DNA of 64,000 nucleotides, taken from contig NZ_JBLKRT010000015.1 in NCBI RefSeq assembly GCF_047607445.1, positions 1 through 64,000 of the forward strand. The letters run 5' to 3'. Both the position numbers and the translations under genes were made by a program. The DNA comes from Crystallibacter sulfonylureivorans_A. Its GTDB lineage: Bacteria > Actinomycetota > Actinomycetes > Actinomycetales > Micrococcaceae. This document shows, one piece after another, positions 7,597 through 16,323 of this stretch. The first letter of the stretch is position 1, and each line of letters opens with the position of its first letter. The notes beneath the pieces are model-generated. The model was not told the origin of the DNA, ran no database searches, and saw nothing but the letters and a program-made list of their open reading frames with translations.

Positions 7597-8256
7597 ATGG
7601 CACACTGCTGCATCAACCCCAGCATCCTCTCGGCTGATTTCGTCAACCTTGAAGCCGAACTGCAGCGCATCAGCACCGCGGACGCGGTGCATGTGGACGT
7701 GATGGACAACCACTTCGTGCCGAACCTGACGATCGGGCTGCCGGTGGTGCAGCGGATCCAGGAAGTCAGCAGCCTGCCGCTGGACGCCCACCTGATGATC
7801 GCCGACCCCGACCGCTGGGCGCCGGCCTATGCCGAAGCAGGCATCGACTCGGTGACCTTTCATGTGGAAGCGGCGAAGGCACCGGTGCGGCTGGCCCGGG
7901 AACTGAGGTCCCACGGAGCCAAGGCGGGAATGGCGCTCAAGCCGGCCACCGCCGTCGAACCGTATCTCGATCTGCTCCCCGAGATGGACCTGCTGCTGAT
8001 CATGACCGTTGAACCCGGATTCGGCGGCCAGGCGTTCCTGGATGTGACGCTGCCCAAGATCCGCAAGGCGGCGAACGCGGTAGCGGGTTCCGGACTGCCG
8101 GTGGCCATCCAAGTGGACGGTGGCGTCACCGAAGAGACGATTGTGCGGGCCGCCGAGGCCGGCGCCACGGTTTTCGTCGCCGGCTCCGCCGTCTACGGAC
8201 AGGCGGACCCAGAACAAGCCATCGCCTCGCTGCGGGCCGCTGCCAAGGTCCTGTGA
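7597..8256 (+). CDS. rpe: Ribulose-phosphate 3-epimerase
   Basis: Interconverts D-ribulose 5-phosphate and D-xylulose 5-phosphate in the pentose phosphate pathway. 219 residues with the family motifs NPSILSADF, VHVDVMDNHFVPNLTIG (metal ligands His and Asp), LDAHLMI and QVDGGV near the C-terminus (catalytic Asp), followed by the phosphate-binding FVAGSAVYG. The ATG at 7597 is chosen because the family begins close to NPSILSADF; the longer open frame upstream belongs to rsmB's shadow. It lies 68 bases after rsmB and supplies Ru5P, the DHBP synthase substrate used by the riboflavin operon that follows. Confidence 0.96.
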   Translation: MAHCCINPSILSADFVNLEAELQRISTADAVHVDVMDNHFVPNLTIGLPVVQRIQEVSSLPLDAHLMIADPDRWAPAYAEAGIDSVTFHVEAAKAPVRLARELRSHGAKAGMALKPATAVEPYLDLLPEMDLLLIMTVEPGFGGQAFLDVTLPKIRKAANAVAGSGLPVAIQVDGGVTEETIVRAAEAGATVFVAGSAVYGQADPEQAIASLRAAAKVL

Positions 8257-8328
8257 CTGCTGTTACACGATGTGACGGGAATGCGGGACCCCCTGCAGCA
8301 GTTGTGAGAGCATAGTTACGCAAACACA

Positions 8329-8471
8329 ACGTGCTCCGGGGTCGGTGTAAGTCCGAACCGGCGGTTATAGTCCGCGACCCGTTGCCAAAAGTTCCACCCG
8401 GAACCCGAGGCCACGGTTGAACCGGTGGAATTCCGGTACCGACAGTTAAAGTCTGGATGGGAGAAGCACGT
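8329..8471 (+). promoter_or_regulatory. FMN riboswitch (RFN element)
   Basis: Matches the RFN consensus. P1 is ACGTGCT (8329-8335) pairing with AGCACGT (8465-8471). Inside are the conserved runs CCGGCGGTTATAGTCCGCGA (8359-8378) and CCGGTACCGACAGTTAAAGT, and the end GGATGGGAGAAGCACG. It lies 110 bases upstream of ribM and should lower expression of the riboflavin uptake and synthesis operon when FMN is plentiful. Whether it acts on transcription or translation is not clear; no obvious terminator hairpin with a T run follows. Confidence 0.95.
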
Positions 8472-8581
8472 ACAGGTGGCAGCAATGGGCCACCGGGTAC
8501 GGCCACTGGCCAGTCAACCCGGGTGCCCGGACCTACCGCACTGTCGTTCCCCCGGAGCCGCCGCGGCTCGAAAGGAACGGC

Positions 8582-9310
8582 ATGGATTTTCTGCGGTGGC
8601 TCTTTGAAGCTCAGATTCCCGTTGCCGGCAGCTCACTGCTGCTGCGCGAAGTTCTGGGAAACGTTTTTGGACTCCTCAGCGCCCTCGGCGGCATGCGCCG
8701 GAAAGTGTGGGCCTGGCCGGTAGGCATTATCGGCAACCTCCTCCTGCTGACGGTCTTCCTCGGCTCGTTGTTCGGCTCCGCCAGCACGGCCAACCTGCTG
8801 GGACAGGCAGGCCGCCAGGTCATGTTCATCGCGGTGGCCGTTTACGGCTGGAACCGCTGGCGCTCCGCCCGCAACGGCAGCGGCCGCGCCATCACCCCGC
8901 AGTGGGCCGGCGGCAAGGCGCGGGTTGGCCTGGTGGCTGCCTTGCTCCTGGGCACCGTTGCCCTGACCCCGGTCTTCGCTGCGCTGGGTTCCTATGAGCC
9001 GGTATGGGCCGACGCCTGGACCTTCGTCGGGTCGCTGTTGGCCACCTATGGCATGGCCCGCGGCTGGGTTGAATTCTGGCTGATCTGGGTTGCCGTGGAC
9101 ATTGTGGGCGTGCCACTGCTGTTCAGCGCCGGCTACTACGCCAGCGCCTTCATGTACCTCTTCTACGGAGGCTTCACACTGGTTGGGTTCTTCGTCTGGT
9201 GGCGGGCCAACGCACAGGCCAAGCCCGAGGTCGAGACGCTGCACCCCGATCCGCGGATCGGGCAGCCGGCCCGGGCTGACAGCGGCGACGAGACGGTGCC
9301 GGCGCGATGA
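8582..9310 (+). CDS. ribM: Riboflavin transporter RibM (PnuC family)
   Basis: PnuC-family membrane carrier, 242 residues with about seven hydrophobic segments, e.g. VGIIGNLLLLTVFLGSLFG and VALTPVFAALG. PnuC proteins carry nicotinamide riboside, but this one directly follows an FMN riboswitch and begins the riboflavin operon; the actinobacterial relative RibM (PnuX) of Corynebacterium imports riboflavin, so that substrate is inferred. SD GAAAGGAACGGC precedes the ATG. Overlaps ribD by four bases. Facilitated diffusion coupled to flavin phosphorylation is the known mode in the family. Confidence 0.9.
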   Translation: MDFLRWLFEAQIPVAGSSLLLREVLGNVFGLLSALGGMRRKVWAWPVGIIGNLLLLTVFLGSLFGSASTANLLGQAGRQVMFIAVAVYGWNRWRSARNGSGRAITPQWAGGKARVGLVAALLLGTVALTPVFAALGSYEPVWADAWTFVGSLLATYGMARGWVEFWLIWVAVDIVGVPLLFSAGYYASAFMYLFYGGFTLVGFFVWWRANAQAKPEVETLHPDPRIGQPARADSGDETVPAR

Positions 9311-10395
9311 GCCAGCCAGCCCCCGGCCCCGGCCAGGATTTTTCGACGGCGGAGCAGCGCGGCATGGAGCTGGCGCTGGCGGCCGCCGGCCAGGGTGTGC
9401 GCGGCGCGAACCCCGTGGTCGGAGCGGTCATCATCGATCCGCGCGGCGACGTGGTCAGCACCGGATACCACCGGGGCGCCGGCACGCCGCACGCCGAAGT
9501 GGATGCGCTGGCCAACGTTCCGTCGGGACGTGCGGCGGAGCTGGCGGACTGCACCATGCTGGTGACGCTGGAGCCATGCAACCACTCTGGCCGGACAGGC
9601 CCCTGCTCAGCTGCCATTCTGGCAGCGGGCATCGGTTCGCTTATTTACGCCGCGGCCGACCCCACCGACCAGGCGGCCGGCGGAGCGCAGCGGCTGGCGG
9701 AGGCCGGGGTAGCTGTGCGCACCGGACTGATGTCGCTGCAGGCCCAGGAACTGAACCACCGCTGGTTCCAGGCCCGGCGGGAAAACCGCCCGTTCACCAC
9801 GCTGCACATCGCCCAGACAATGGACGGGCTGATCGCTGCGGCAGACGGCACCAGCCAATGGATCACCGGGGAGGAAGCCCGGGCGGACAGCCACGGCATC
9901 CGCTCCCGCGCGGACGCGATCATCGCCGGCACCGGAACCATCGCCGCCGACAACCCGCGGCTGACCGCCCGCGACCGGACTGGAGCCGAAACGCCGGACC
10001 AACCGCTGCGCGTTGTGATGGGGCGCCGGAAGGTGCCCGCAGACGCGGCAGTCCGCGGCACCGACGGTCGCTTCCTGCAACTGGCTACCCATGATCCCGC
10101 TGACGTACTGGCCGAACTGGCCGGCCGCGGCGTGGGACACGCCATGATCGAGGGCGGAGCCACCATCGCCTCGGCCTTCTTGCGCGCCGACCTGGTCGAC
10201 GAGCTGATCCTCTACCTGGCGCCGCTGATGCTCGGTGCAGGCACCCGCGCTGTGGCCGACCTTGGCATCGGGACACTGGCGGAGGCAGGCCGGTGGCGCT
10301 GGGACAGCGCCGACGGCCATGCCCGCACCTTGGGCGCGGACCTCCGCCTGCACCTTGAACCCCTGCCGTTCCGCGGCACCCAGAAAGGCAAGTGA
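9307..10395 (+). CDS. ribD: Bifunctional deaminase/reductase RibD
   Basis: Second and third steps of riboflavin synthesis: deamination of the pyrimidine from GTP cyclohydrolase II and reduction of its ribosyl side chain with NADPH. 362 residues: deaminase domain with zinc ligands in HAEVDAL (about 62) and PCNHSGRTGPC (about 90-100), then a DHFR-like reductase domain from about 155 (FTTLHIAQTMDGLIAAADG). Start ATGA overlaps ribM; stop abuts the ribE start with no gap. Confidence 0.97.
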   Translation: MSQPAPGPGQDFSTAEQRGMELALAAAGQGVRGANPVVGAVIIDPRGDVVSTGYHRGAGTPHAEVDALANVPSGRAAELADCTMLVTLEPCNHSGRTGPCSAAILAAGIGSLIYAAADPTDQAAGGAQRLAEAGVAVRTGLMSLQAQELNHRWFQARRENRPFTTLHIAQTMDGLIAAADGTSQWITGEEARADSHGIRSRADAIIAGTGTIAADNPRLTARDRTGAETPDQPLRVVMGRRKVPADAAVRGTDGRFLQLATHDPADVLAELAGRGVGHAMIEGGATIASAFLRADLVDELILYLAPLMLGAGTRAVADLGIGTLAEAGRWRWDSADGHARTLGADLRLHLEPLPFRGTQKGK

Positions 10396-11022
10396 ATGTT
10401 TACCGGAATCATCGTCGAACAAGGGCGGGTTGAAGCCCTGGACCTGAATCCAGCCACCGACAGCGCCGTGCTGACCTTCACCGCACCGCAAACCGCATCC
10501 GGCCTGGGACTCGGTGGCTCGATCGCGGTCAACGGGGTGTGCCTCACCGCCGTGGCGCTGGACGGCAGCCGGGTCAGTGTTGACGTGATGGGCGAGACGC
10601 TCACCCGCACCACCACCGGGTCGCTCCGGCCGGGGCAGACCGTCAACCTGGAACGCTGCGTGCCGGCCGGCGGCCGGTTGGATGGGCACGTGGTCCAAGG
10701 ACATGTGGACGGCGTGGGCACGTTGACTGAGCGCGAGGATTTGGGCGACTGGGAACGCCTGCGTTTCACCGTTCCCCGGGAGCTGGCCCGCTACGTCGCG
10801 GAGAAAGGGTCCATTGCCGTGGACGGTGTCTCCTTGACGGTCACCTCGGTCAGCGACGCGTCGGCAGCAACGCAGTTCTTCGAAGTCGGCCTGATACCCA
10901 CCACACTGGCCGACACCGGCCTGGGGGCAAAACAGCCCGGAGACACGGTGAACCTGGAAGTGGATGTGCTGGCCAAGTATGCCGAGCGGCTGCTCGCCTT
11001 CACCCCCGGGGCGCGGTCATGA
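10396..11022 (+). CDS. ribE: Riboflavin synthase alpha chain
   Basis: Dismutates two 6,7-dimethyl-8-ribityllumazine molecules to riboflavin and the pyrimidinedione. 208 residues as two lumazine-binding repeats (about 1-97 and 98-195), each with the pattern GSIAVNGVCLT / GSIAVDGVSLT. N-terminus MFTGII is diagnostic. Overlaps ribB by four bases. Called ribE in Bacillus naming (ribC in E. coli). Confidence 0.97.
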   Translation: MFTGIIVEQGRVEALDLNPATDSAVLTFTAPQTASGLGLGGSIAVNGVCLTAVALDGSRVSVDVMGETLTRTTTGSLRPGQTVNLERCVPAGGRLDGHVVQGHVDGVGTLTEREDLGDWERLRFTVPRELARYVAEKGSIAVDGVSLTVTSVSDASAATQFFEVGLIPTTLADTGLGAKQPGDTVNLEVDVLAKYAERLLAFTPGARS

Positions 11023-11690
11023 GCGCCGCGGTGGAGCATCGCATCGCGCTGGACACCATCGAAGCCGCGGTGGCCGCGATCGCCGCGGGCCGCGCCGTCG
11101 TCGTTGTTGATGACGAGGACCGGGAAAACGAAGGCGACATCATCTTCGCAGCGGACGCCGCGACCCCCGAGTTGATGGGCTGGACCATCCGCCATACCTC
11201 GGGCGTCATTTGCGTGCCGCTCCCGGCGTCCCGCGCGGACGAACTGGGACTGCCGCCGATGGTTGAAGTCAACCAGGATGCCAAGGGCACGGCCTACACG
11301 GTGTCCTGCGACGCCGCTGTCGGCGTGAGCACAGGGATTAGTTCTGCGGACCGGGCGCGCACCGCATCGGTGCTCGCGGCGGCGGACAGCACCGCGGCGG
11401 ACTTGACCCGGCCTGGCCATATCTTTCCGTTGCGTGCGGTCGACGGCGGGGTGCTGGCACGGCGCGGGCACACCGAGGCGGCCGTGGACCTGTGCCGGCT
11501 GGGCGGGCGGGCGCCGGTCGGTGTCATTGCGGAGCTGGTGCATGACGAGGGGGACATGATGCGGTTGCCGGCGCTGCGCGCATTTGCGGACGAGCACAAC
11601 TGCCCGCTGGTCTCCATCGAGGACCTCGCGAACCACCTGGCCGGGGGAGAACCGGCCTCCTTCCCGGAGGTGGCTGATCATGGCCACTGA
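11019..11690 (+). CDS. ribB: 3,4-dihydroxy-2-butanone 4-phosphate synthase
   Basis: Makes the four-carbon precursor of lumazine from ribulose 5-phosphate. 223 residues with the family signatures VVVDDEDRENEGD (acidic loop), HTSGVICVPL and GHTEAAVDL. It is a separate protein here, although many actinobacteria fuse it to GTP cyclohydrolase II. Its 3' end overlaps ribA by 11 bases in another frame. The C-terminal tail PASFPEVADHGH is outside the conserved domain. Confidence 0.95.
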   Translation: MSAAVEHRIALDTIEAAVAAIAAGRAVVVVDDEDRENEGDIIFAADAATPELMGWTIRHTSGVICVPLPASRADELGLPPMVEVNQDAKGTAYTVSCDAAVGVSTGISSADRARTASVLAAADSTAADLTRPGHIFPLRAVDGGVLARRGHTEAAVDLCRLGGRAPVGVIAELVHDEGDMMRLPALRAFADEHNCPLVSIEDLANHLAGGEPASFPEVADHGH

Positions 11691-12342
11691 CGACATCCGC
11701 GGCGACATCCGCGAAAAGGCACCGGCCGCCACGGTCGAGGGCGGGCCGTCGGTGCAGCTGCCCACTGCCTTCGGCAACTTCCTGGCCCAAGCCTGGACCG
11801 ACGCCGCCACCGGCGTGGAGCACTTGAGCATCACCTCCCCGGTCCAGCCGGCGGCCGAGCCGCTGGTCCGGCTGCACTCCGAATGCCTGACCGGGGACGT
11901 GTTCGCCTCCTACCGCTGCGACTGCGGCGAACAACTGGAACAGGCACTGGCACTGATCGCCGAGCAAGGCGGAACCGTCCTCTACCTGCGCGGTCAGGAG
12001 GGGCGCGGCATTGGCCTGGCCAACAAGATGCGGGCTTATGCGCTGCAGGAAGCCGGCGCAGACACGGTGGAAGCCAATGAGCAGCTGGGGCTGCCGGTGG
12101 ACGCGCGCGATTATTCGGCTGCCGCGGCTATCCTGCGAGCCATGGGCATCGGCGCCATCCGGCTGTTGAGCAACAATCCGGCCAAGAGCGGGATGCTGGC
12201 GGCACTGGGCATCGAGGTGGTCGACATGGTGACCGCCGAAGTCCCCTACCGCGAGCAGAACCGCCGTTACCTGGAGACCAAGCGGGACCGCATGGACCAC
12301 CGGCTGGCAGTCCTCCAGACCACCCCGGTGCAGCAGAGCTGA
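11680..12342 (+). CDS. ribA: GTP cyclohydrolase II
   Basis: First step of the pathway: opens GTP to the pyrimidine with release of formate and pyrophosphate. 220 residues. Zinc cysteines are in HSECLTGDVFASYRCDCG; RGQEGRGIGL is the GTP-binding/catalytic stretch and LLSNNPAKSGML follows. The ATG at 11680 has CGGAGG 10 bases upstream and overlaps ribB by 11 bases; a longer open frame upstream belongs to ribB's coding region. Separate, not fused, see ribB. Confidence 0.95.
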   Translation: MATDDIRGDIREKAPAATVEGGPSVQLPTAFGNFLAQAWTDAATGVEHLSITSPVQPAAEPLVRLHSECLTGDVFASYRCDCGEQLEQALALIAEQGGTVLYLRGQEGRGIGLANKMRAYALQEAGADTVEANEQLGLPVDARDYSAAAAILRAMGIGAIRLLSNNPAKSGMLAALGIEVVDMVTAEVPYREQNRRYLETKRDRMDHRLAVLQTTPVQQS

Positions 12343-12399
12343 CGCCTGCGCCCCGGCCACACCATCCACAACTGACAAAGACATTCACGAAGGAAGAAC

Positions 12400-12885
12400 A
12401 TGAGCGGACACGGAGCCCCGGTTATCGACATCAGCGGCCTGCAGGAGGCGACCGGCGGGCTGAAGCTGGCCATTGTCGCCGCCAGCTGGCACACCCAGAT
12501 CATGGACGGGCTGGTGGACGGCGCGCTGCGGGCGGCCGCCGAGGCAGGCATCGACGACGCTGCCTTGGTCCGCGTGCCCGGTGCCTTCGAGCTACCGGTG
12601 GCAGCCGCCCGCCTGGCTCCGCACTACGACGCCGTGGTGGCGCTCGGCGTGGTGATCCGCGGGGGCACGCCGCACTTTGAGTACGTGTGCCAGGCCGCCA
12701 CCGACGGACTGACCAATGTCAGTGTGCAGACCGGCAAGCCGGTGGGTTTCGGCGTGCTGACCTGCGATACGGAGCAGCAAGGCCTGGACCGTGCCGGCTT
12801 GGCGGACTCCACGGAGGACAAAGGGCACGAAGCGGTGACCGCGGCTTTGGCTACCGCGGCCACGCTCAGGGGCCTCGGCGTTTGA
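12400..12885 (+). CDS. ribH: 6,7-dimethyl-8-ribityllumazine synthase
   Basis: Condenses the pyrimidine with dihydroxybutanone phosphate; forms icosahedral or pentameric shells. 161 residues with conserved VRVPGAFELPVAA, GVVIRGGTPHFEYV (active-site His region) and GFGVLTCDTEQQ. SD GAAGGAAGAAC. Last gene of the riboflavin operon, 57 bases after ribA. Confidence 0.97.
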   Translation: MSGHGAPVIDISGLQEATGGLKLAIVAASWHTQIMDGLVDGALRAAAEAGIDDAALVRVPGAFELPVAAARLAPHYDAVVALGVVIRGGTPHFEYVCQAATDGLTNVSVQTGKPVGFGVLTCDTEQQGLDRAGLADSTEDKGHEAVTAALATAATLRGLGV

Positions 12886-12923
12886 GCCGGCCAGCTGGCG
12901 GCGCGGAGGGGTTCGTCACAATG

Positions 12924-12947
12924 GGGACGGCGGTTTGCCGCCGTCCC
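12924..12947 (+). terminator. Hairpin after ribH
   Basis: Perfect stem GGGACGGCGG (12924-12933) / CCGCCGTCCC (12938-12947) with loop TTTG. No T tract, so termination strength is uncertain, but it ends the riboflavin operon and precedes the hisE promoter box. Confidence 0.5.
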
Positions 12948-12959
12948 GCGCTCCTGACG

Positions 12960-12965
12960 TAGGCT
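12960..12965 (+). promoter_or_regulatory. -10 box for hisE (leaderless)
   Basis: TAGGCT ends 7 bases before the hisE GTG, which places the transcript start at or beside the start codon. TTGCCG at 12935-12940 is a possible -35 with a 19-base spacer. Confidence 0.55.
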
Positions 12966-12972
12966 AAAGGGC

Positions 12973-13236
12973 GTGAAATCCTTCGAATCCCTGTTTGCGG
13001 AACTGAGCGATAAGGCGCAGCAGCGCCCGGAGGGCTCCCGTACGGTAGCCGAGCTGGATTCCGGTATCCACGGGATCGGCAAGAAGGTCGTCGAAGAGGC
13101 CGCCGAAGTCTGGATGGCAGCCGAATACGAATCTGACGAAGCCGCCGCTGAGGAGATCTCCCAGCTGCTGTACCACCTGCAAGTCCTGATGATTGCCAAG
13201 GGACTGCAGCTGGAGGACGTCTACAAGCATCTGTAG
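12973..13236 (+). CDS. hisE: Phosphoribosyl-ATP pyrophosphatase
   Basis: Second step of histidine synthesis: PR-ATP to PR-AMP and pyrophosphate. 87 residues, all-alpha MazG-like fold with the metal-binding KVVEEAAEVWMAA and EEISQLLYHL segments. GTG start; no Shine-Dalgarno but a TAGGCT box just upstream, so probably leaderless. It is first in hisE-hisG-hisF; 96 bases separate it from hisG. Confidence 0.95.
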   Translation: MKSFESLFAELSDKAQQRPEGSRTVAELDSGIHGIGKKVVEEAAEVWMAAEYESDEAAAEEISQLLYHLQVLMIAKGLQLEDVYKHL

Positions 13237-13332
13237 CGGGACGCCGCCCTCGTCGGCGCCCCGCCCGGACCCAGGCCGAATCCAACCTTGAAGGCCGCGC
13301 TGCGGCCGAGCCGATTCCAGAAAGTCTTTCAC

Positions 13333-14178
13333 ATGCTCCGTGTAGCAGTTCCCAACAAGGGATCCCTGTCCGAGGCCGCCTCCGCCATGCTGGGGGAGGC
13401 CGGTTACCGCCAGCGCCGCGACAGCCGCGAACTGGTCATGACCGACCCGGACAACGATATTGAGTTCTTCTTCCTCCGCCCGCGCGACATTGCCGTCTAT
13501 GTGGGGTCAGGCACCCTGGACGTCGGCATCACCGGCCGCGACCTGTTCCTGGATGCGCAGGTTGAGGCCGTGGAGCTGATGAACCTCGGCTTCGGGTCTT
13601 CCACCTTCCGCTTCGCCGGCCCGGTGGGGGAGTTCTCCCGCGCCGAGCAACTCAACGGCAAGCGGCTGGCCACCAGCTATGACGGGCTGCTGCGCAGCTA
13701 CCTGTCCGAGCGCGGCATCGAAGCCTCCGTCGTCCGGTTGGACGGCGCGGTTGAATCCTCCGTTCGGCTGGGTGTTGCCGATGCCATCGCCGATGTCGTG
13801 GAGACCGGCAACACCTTGCGCGCTGCCGGCATGGAAATTTTCGGCGAACCAATCCTGAAGTCCGAGGCCGTGCTGATTGGCCGCTCCGGGGAGAACCCTC
13901 CGCCCGGACTGGACGTGCTGATGCGCCGGCTCCGCGGCGTCATTGTGGCCCGCGAATACGTGATGATGGACTACGACATCCGCAAGGACCTGGTCGACGC
14001 CGCCGCGACCCTGACGCCCGGACTGGAATCGCCGACGGTCTCGCCGCTGCGCGACACCGGCTGGGTAGCCGTGCGCTCGATGGTCCGCCGGACCCAGACC
14101 AACCGGATCATGGACGAGCTCTACGATCTCGGTGCCCGGGCCATCCTGGTCAGCACCATCCACGCCTGCCGCATCTGA
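13333..14178 (+). CDS. hisG: ATP phosphoribosyltransferase (long form)
   Basis: Committed step of histidine synthesis: ATP plus PRPP gives PR-ATP. 281 residues, so the long HisG type with its own C-terminal regulatory domain (from about 210), which in this class binds histidine for feedback inhibition. N-terminus MLRVAVPNKGSLSE; PRPP loop region ADAIADVVETGNTLR. ATG at 13333 is preferred over an upstream in-frame start because the family begins here. Confidence 0.96.
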   Translation: MLRVAVPNKGSLSEAASAMLGEAGYRQRRDSRELVMTDPDNDIEFFFLRPRDIAVYVGSGTLDVGITGRDLFLDAQVEAVELMNLGFGSSTFRFAGPVGEFSRAEQLNGKRLATSYDGLLRSYLSERGIEASVVRLDGAVESSVRLGVADAIADVVETGNTLRAAGMEIFGEPILKSEAVLIGRSGENPPPGLDVLMRRLRGVIVAREYVMMDYDIRKDLVDAAATLTPGLESPTVSPLRDTGWVAVRSMVRRTQTNRIMDELYDLGARAILVSTIHACRI

Positions 14179-14193
14179 GGTCCGGAGTAAGCC

Positions 14194-14964
14194 ATGACTG
14201 TTGCCATCCGCGTTATCCCCTGCCTCGACGTCGACGCCGGACGTGTGGTCAAGGGAGTAAATTTCGAAGGCCTGCGCGACGCCGGTGACCCGGTGGAACT
14301 GGCCCACCGGTACGATCGCGCCGGCGCCGACGAGCTGACCTTCCTGGATGTGACCGCTTCGTCCGGCAACCGTGAAACGACGTTCGACGTCGTTGCCCGC
14401 ACCGCCGAGGAAGTCTTCATCCCACTGACCGTGGGCGGCGGCGTGCGGCAAGTGGCCGACGTCGACAAGCTGCTTCGGTTCGGGGCGGACAAGGCCGCGA
14501 TCAATACCGCCGCGGTTGCCCGGCCCGACGTGATCGACGAAATCACCCGGCATTTTGGCTCCCAGGTGCTGGTGCTCTCGCTCGACGCCCGCCGCACTGC
14601 CGACCCCTCGGTGGCCTCCGGCTTCGAAGTCACCACGCACGGCGGCCGCAAAGGTACCGGGATCGACGCGGTGCAGTGGGCGAAGGAAGCTGCGGACCGC
14701 GGCGTGGGGGAGTTGCTGCTGAACTCGATCGACGCCGACGGCACGAAGGACGGCTTTGACCTGGAAATGATCCGCGCCGTCCGGGCCGCCGTGAAAATTC
14801 CGCTGATCGCCTCGGGCGGTGCCGGCAAGCCGGAACATTTCCCGCCGGCCGTCGCCGCCGGCGCCGACGCCGTGCTGGCCGCTTCGGTGTTCCACTTTGG
14901 TCCCGACGACGCGATTGCCCAGGTCAAGCAGGCCATCCGCGAAGCGGGCTACCCGGTCCGCTGA
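14194..14964 (+). CDS. hisF: Imidazole glycerol phosphate synthase cyclase subunit
   Basis: Cyclase half of the HisF-HisH complex; uses ammonia from HisH to form IGP and AICAR. 256-residue (beta/alpha)8 barrel with IPCLDVDAGRVVKG (catalytic Asp), DELTFLDVT, VGGGVR and LLNSIDADGTKDGFD (second catalytic Asp). SD CCGGAG. 15 bases after hisG. hisH is not in the window. Confidence 0.97.
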   Translation: MTVAIRVIPCLDVDAGRVVKGVNFEGLRDAGDPVELAHRYDRAGADELTFLDVTASSGNRETTFDVVARTAEEVFIPLTVGGGVRQVADVDKLLRFGADKAAINTAAVARPDVIDEITRHFGSQVLVLSLDARRTADPSVASGFEVTTHGGRKGTGIDAVQWAKEAADRGVGELLLNSIDADGTKDGFDLEMIRAVRAAVKIPLIASGGAGKPEHFPPAVAAGADAVLAASVFHFGPDDAIAQVKQAIREAGYPVR

Positions 14965-14972
14965 TCCGCTGC

Positions 14973-15007
14973 CCGGCCGGTCCAGGGCACAGCGGGGGAC
15001 CGGCCGG
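14973..15007 (+). terminator. Hairpin between convergent hisF and TIGR03085 gene
   Basis: Perfect 11-bp stem CCGGCCGGTCC (14973-14983) / GGACCGGCCGG (14997-15007). GC-only without T run; may serve both strands. Confidence 0.5.
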
Positions 15008-15072
15008 CGCCTAGCGTCGGGTGGCCGGTGTCTTCAGGGGTGCGTCAGTGGCCGGGTTTCGGGAGAGGTGCC

Positions 15073-15717
15073 TCAGAGGCCGATGTCGGCGCTTTCCAGC
15101 AGGGCCAGGGCATCGGGCTGGCCCTCAAAGGTGACCAGGGCATGCTTGGTGCGGCCGTGGGCATGCATCAGCAGTTCGCCGGGTTCTCCGACGATGGCTA
15201 CCGAAACCGGGGCGCGCTTGGCCACGTGCCGTGGCCCATCAGGACGCACCAGCACAATGCCCAGGTCCACGCCGCGGTACAACAGCGCGGCGCGCTTGAC
15301 CAGATCGTCCCACAGCGCCGTCGAATAGTCCTCGTCGAGGGCGCGTGGCGCCCAGCGGTCGGTCGCTCGGCGCACGTCCTCGGTGTGGACAAAGAACTCC
15401 ACCAGGTTGGCCACGTTGTCCACGGCCGGAACCTTGAACGGCGAGATGGCCGGTGGCCCGGCGCGGAAGGCCTCCACCAGTTTGGCGTAGCCGGCCGTGG
15501 CACGGGCCTTGTCCGCCGTCTTCCGGGTGGCGTCGTCGGAAACTTTGGCGAGCGGCTTGAACGCCAGCCCCAACGCGGCCCCCACCCGGTGTTCCCGGAT
15601 GTACAGGTGAGCGGCGAGCTCCGCCGTCTTCCATCCCTCGCACAGGGTAGGCGAATCCGGCCCGGCAGCCAGCAAGGTCTCGGCCAGGACTTCACGGGAC
15701 GGATTAACGTAATGCAT
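15073..15717 (-). CDS. TIGR03085-type DinB / maleylpyruvate isomerase-like protein
   Basis: 214 residues. DinB-type four-helix fold shared with mycothiol-dependent maleylpyruvate isomerases; conserved features are LCEGWKTAELAAHLYIREHR near the N-terminus and EFFVHTEDVRRA in the middle, whose His residues are candidate metal ligands. The family is named only for similarity; the substrate is unknown. ATG at 15717 has AGGAG and also a TAGGTT box 8 bases upstream (15731-15726), so it may be transcribed almost without a leader. It lies between hisF and hisI on the opposite strand, an insertion in the his gene group. Confidence 0.8.
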   Translation of the reverse strand: MHYVNPSREVLAETLLAAGPDSPTLCEGWKTAELAAHLYIREHRVGAALGLAFKPLAKVSDDATRKTADKARATAGYAKLVEAFRAGPPAISPFKVPAVDNVANLVEFFVHTEDVRRATDRWAPRALDEDYSTALWDDLVKRAALLYRGVDLGIVLVRPDGPRHVAKRAPVSVAIVGEPGELLMHAHGRTKHALVTFEGQPDALALLESADIGL

Positions 15718-15813
15718 CACTCCTGAACCTAGCACGAAGCCGCCAGTTTCGGGCCGTACCTCACGCCCGCGCAGGATGCCCCGGTGCGGGCCGGGGCCAC
15801 GGGGACTTGGCAC

Positions 15814-15819
15814 TAGACT
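15814..15819 (+). promoter_or_regulatory. -10 box for hisI (leaderless)
   Basis: TAGACT ends 7 bases before the hisI ATG at 15827. No clear -35. Confidence 0.5.
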
Positions 15820-15826
15820 TGTAGGG

Positions 15827-16264
15827 ATGTCGTCCCAGCCTGATGCCCCGAACACTCCGCCGCCCGCCGCCGGTCCCGCCGCCCTTGATCCGGCGATCGC
15901 CGAGCGGCTCAAACGCGACTCCGCCGGACTGGTGGCCGCTGTGGTCCAACAGTTCGATTCCGGCGAGGTGCTGATGCTCGGCTGGATGGACGATGAGGCG
16001 CTGCACCGCACGCTGACCAGTGGCCGCGTGACCTTCTATTCACGCTCCCGGCAGGAATATTGGCGCAAGGGCGATACCTCCGGGCACGTGCAGTTCGTCA
16101 AGTCGGTTTCGCTGGATTGCGACGGCGATGCCCTCTTGGTCCGGGTGGACCAAGTGGGGGCGGCCTGCCACACCGGCACCCGCACCTGCTTTGACGGCCG
16201 CGACCTGGGTGCTGTCGCCGGCCGGCGGCCTACCTCGGACAACGGACCAGCGCTGGACAGCTGA
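15827..16264 (+). CDS. hisI: Phosphoribosyl-AMP cyclohydrolase
   Basis: Third step of histidine synthesis, opens the adenine ring of PR-AMP. 145 residues with zinc motifs SLDCDGDALLV and GAACHTGTRTCF and the conserved GWMDDEAL and SRSRQEYWRKGDTSGH. A Pro/Ala-rich leader of about 20 residues precedes the domain. Probably leaderless from TAGACT. Followed by trpE after 59 bases, a common actinobacterial pairing. Confidence 0.96.
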   Translation: MSSQPDAPNTPPPAAGPAALDPAIAERLKRDSAGLVAAVVQQFDSGEVLMLGWMDDEALHRTLTSGRVTFYSRSRQEYWRKGDTSGHVQFVKSVSLDCDGDALLVRVDQVGAACHTGTRTCFDGRDLGAVAGRRPTSDNGPALDS

Positions 16265-16323
16265 AGCAGCTGCCGGCCCCCTTCCCAACTTGATCAGCGA
16301 CTGAAGTGAAAGACGGATAACGC

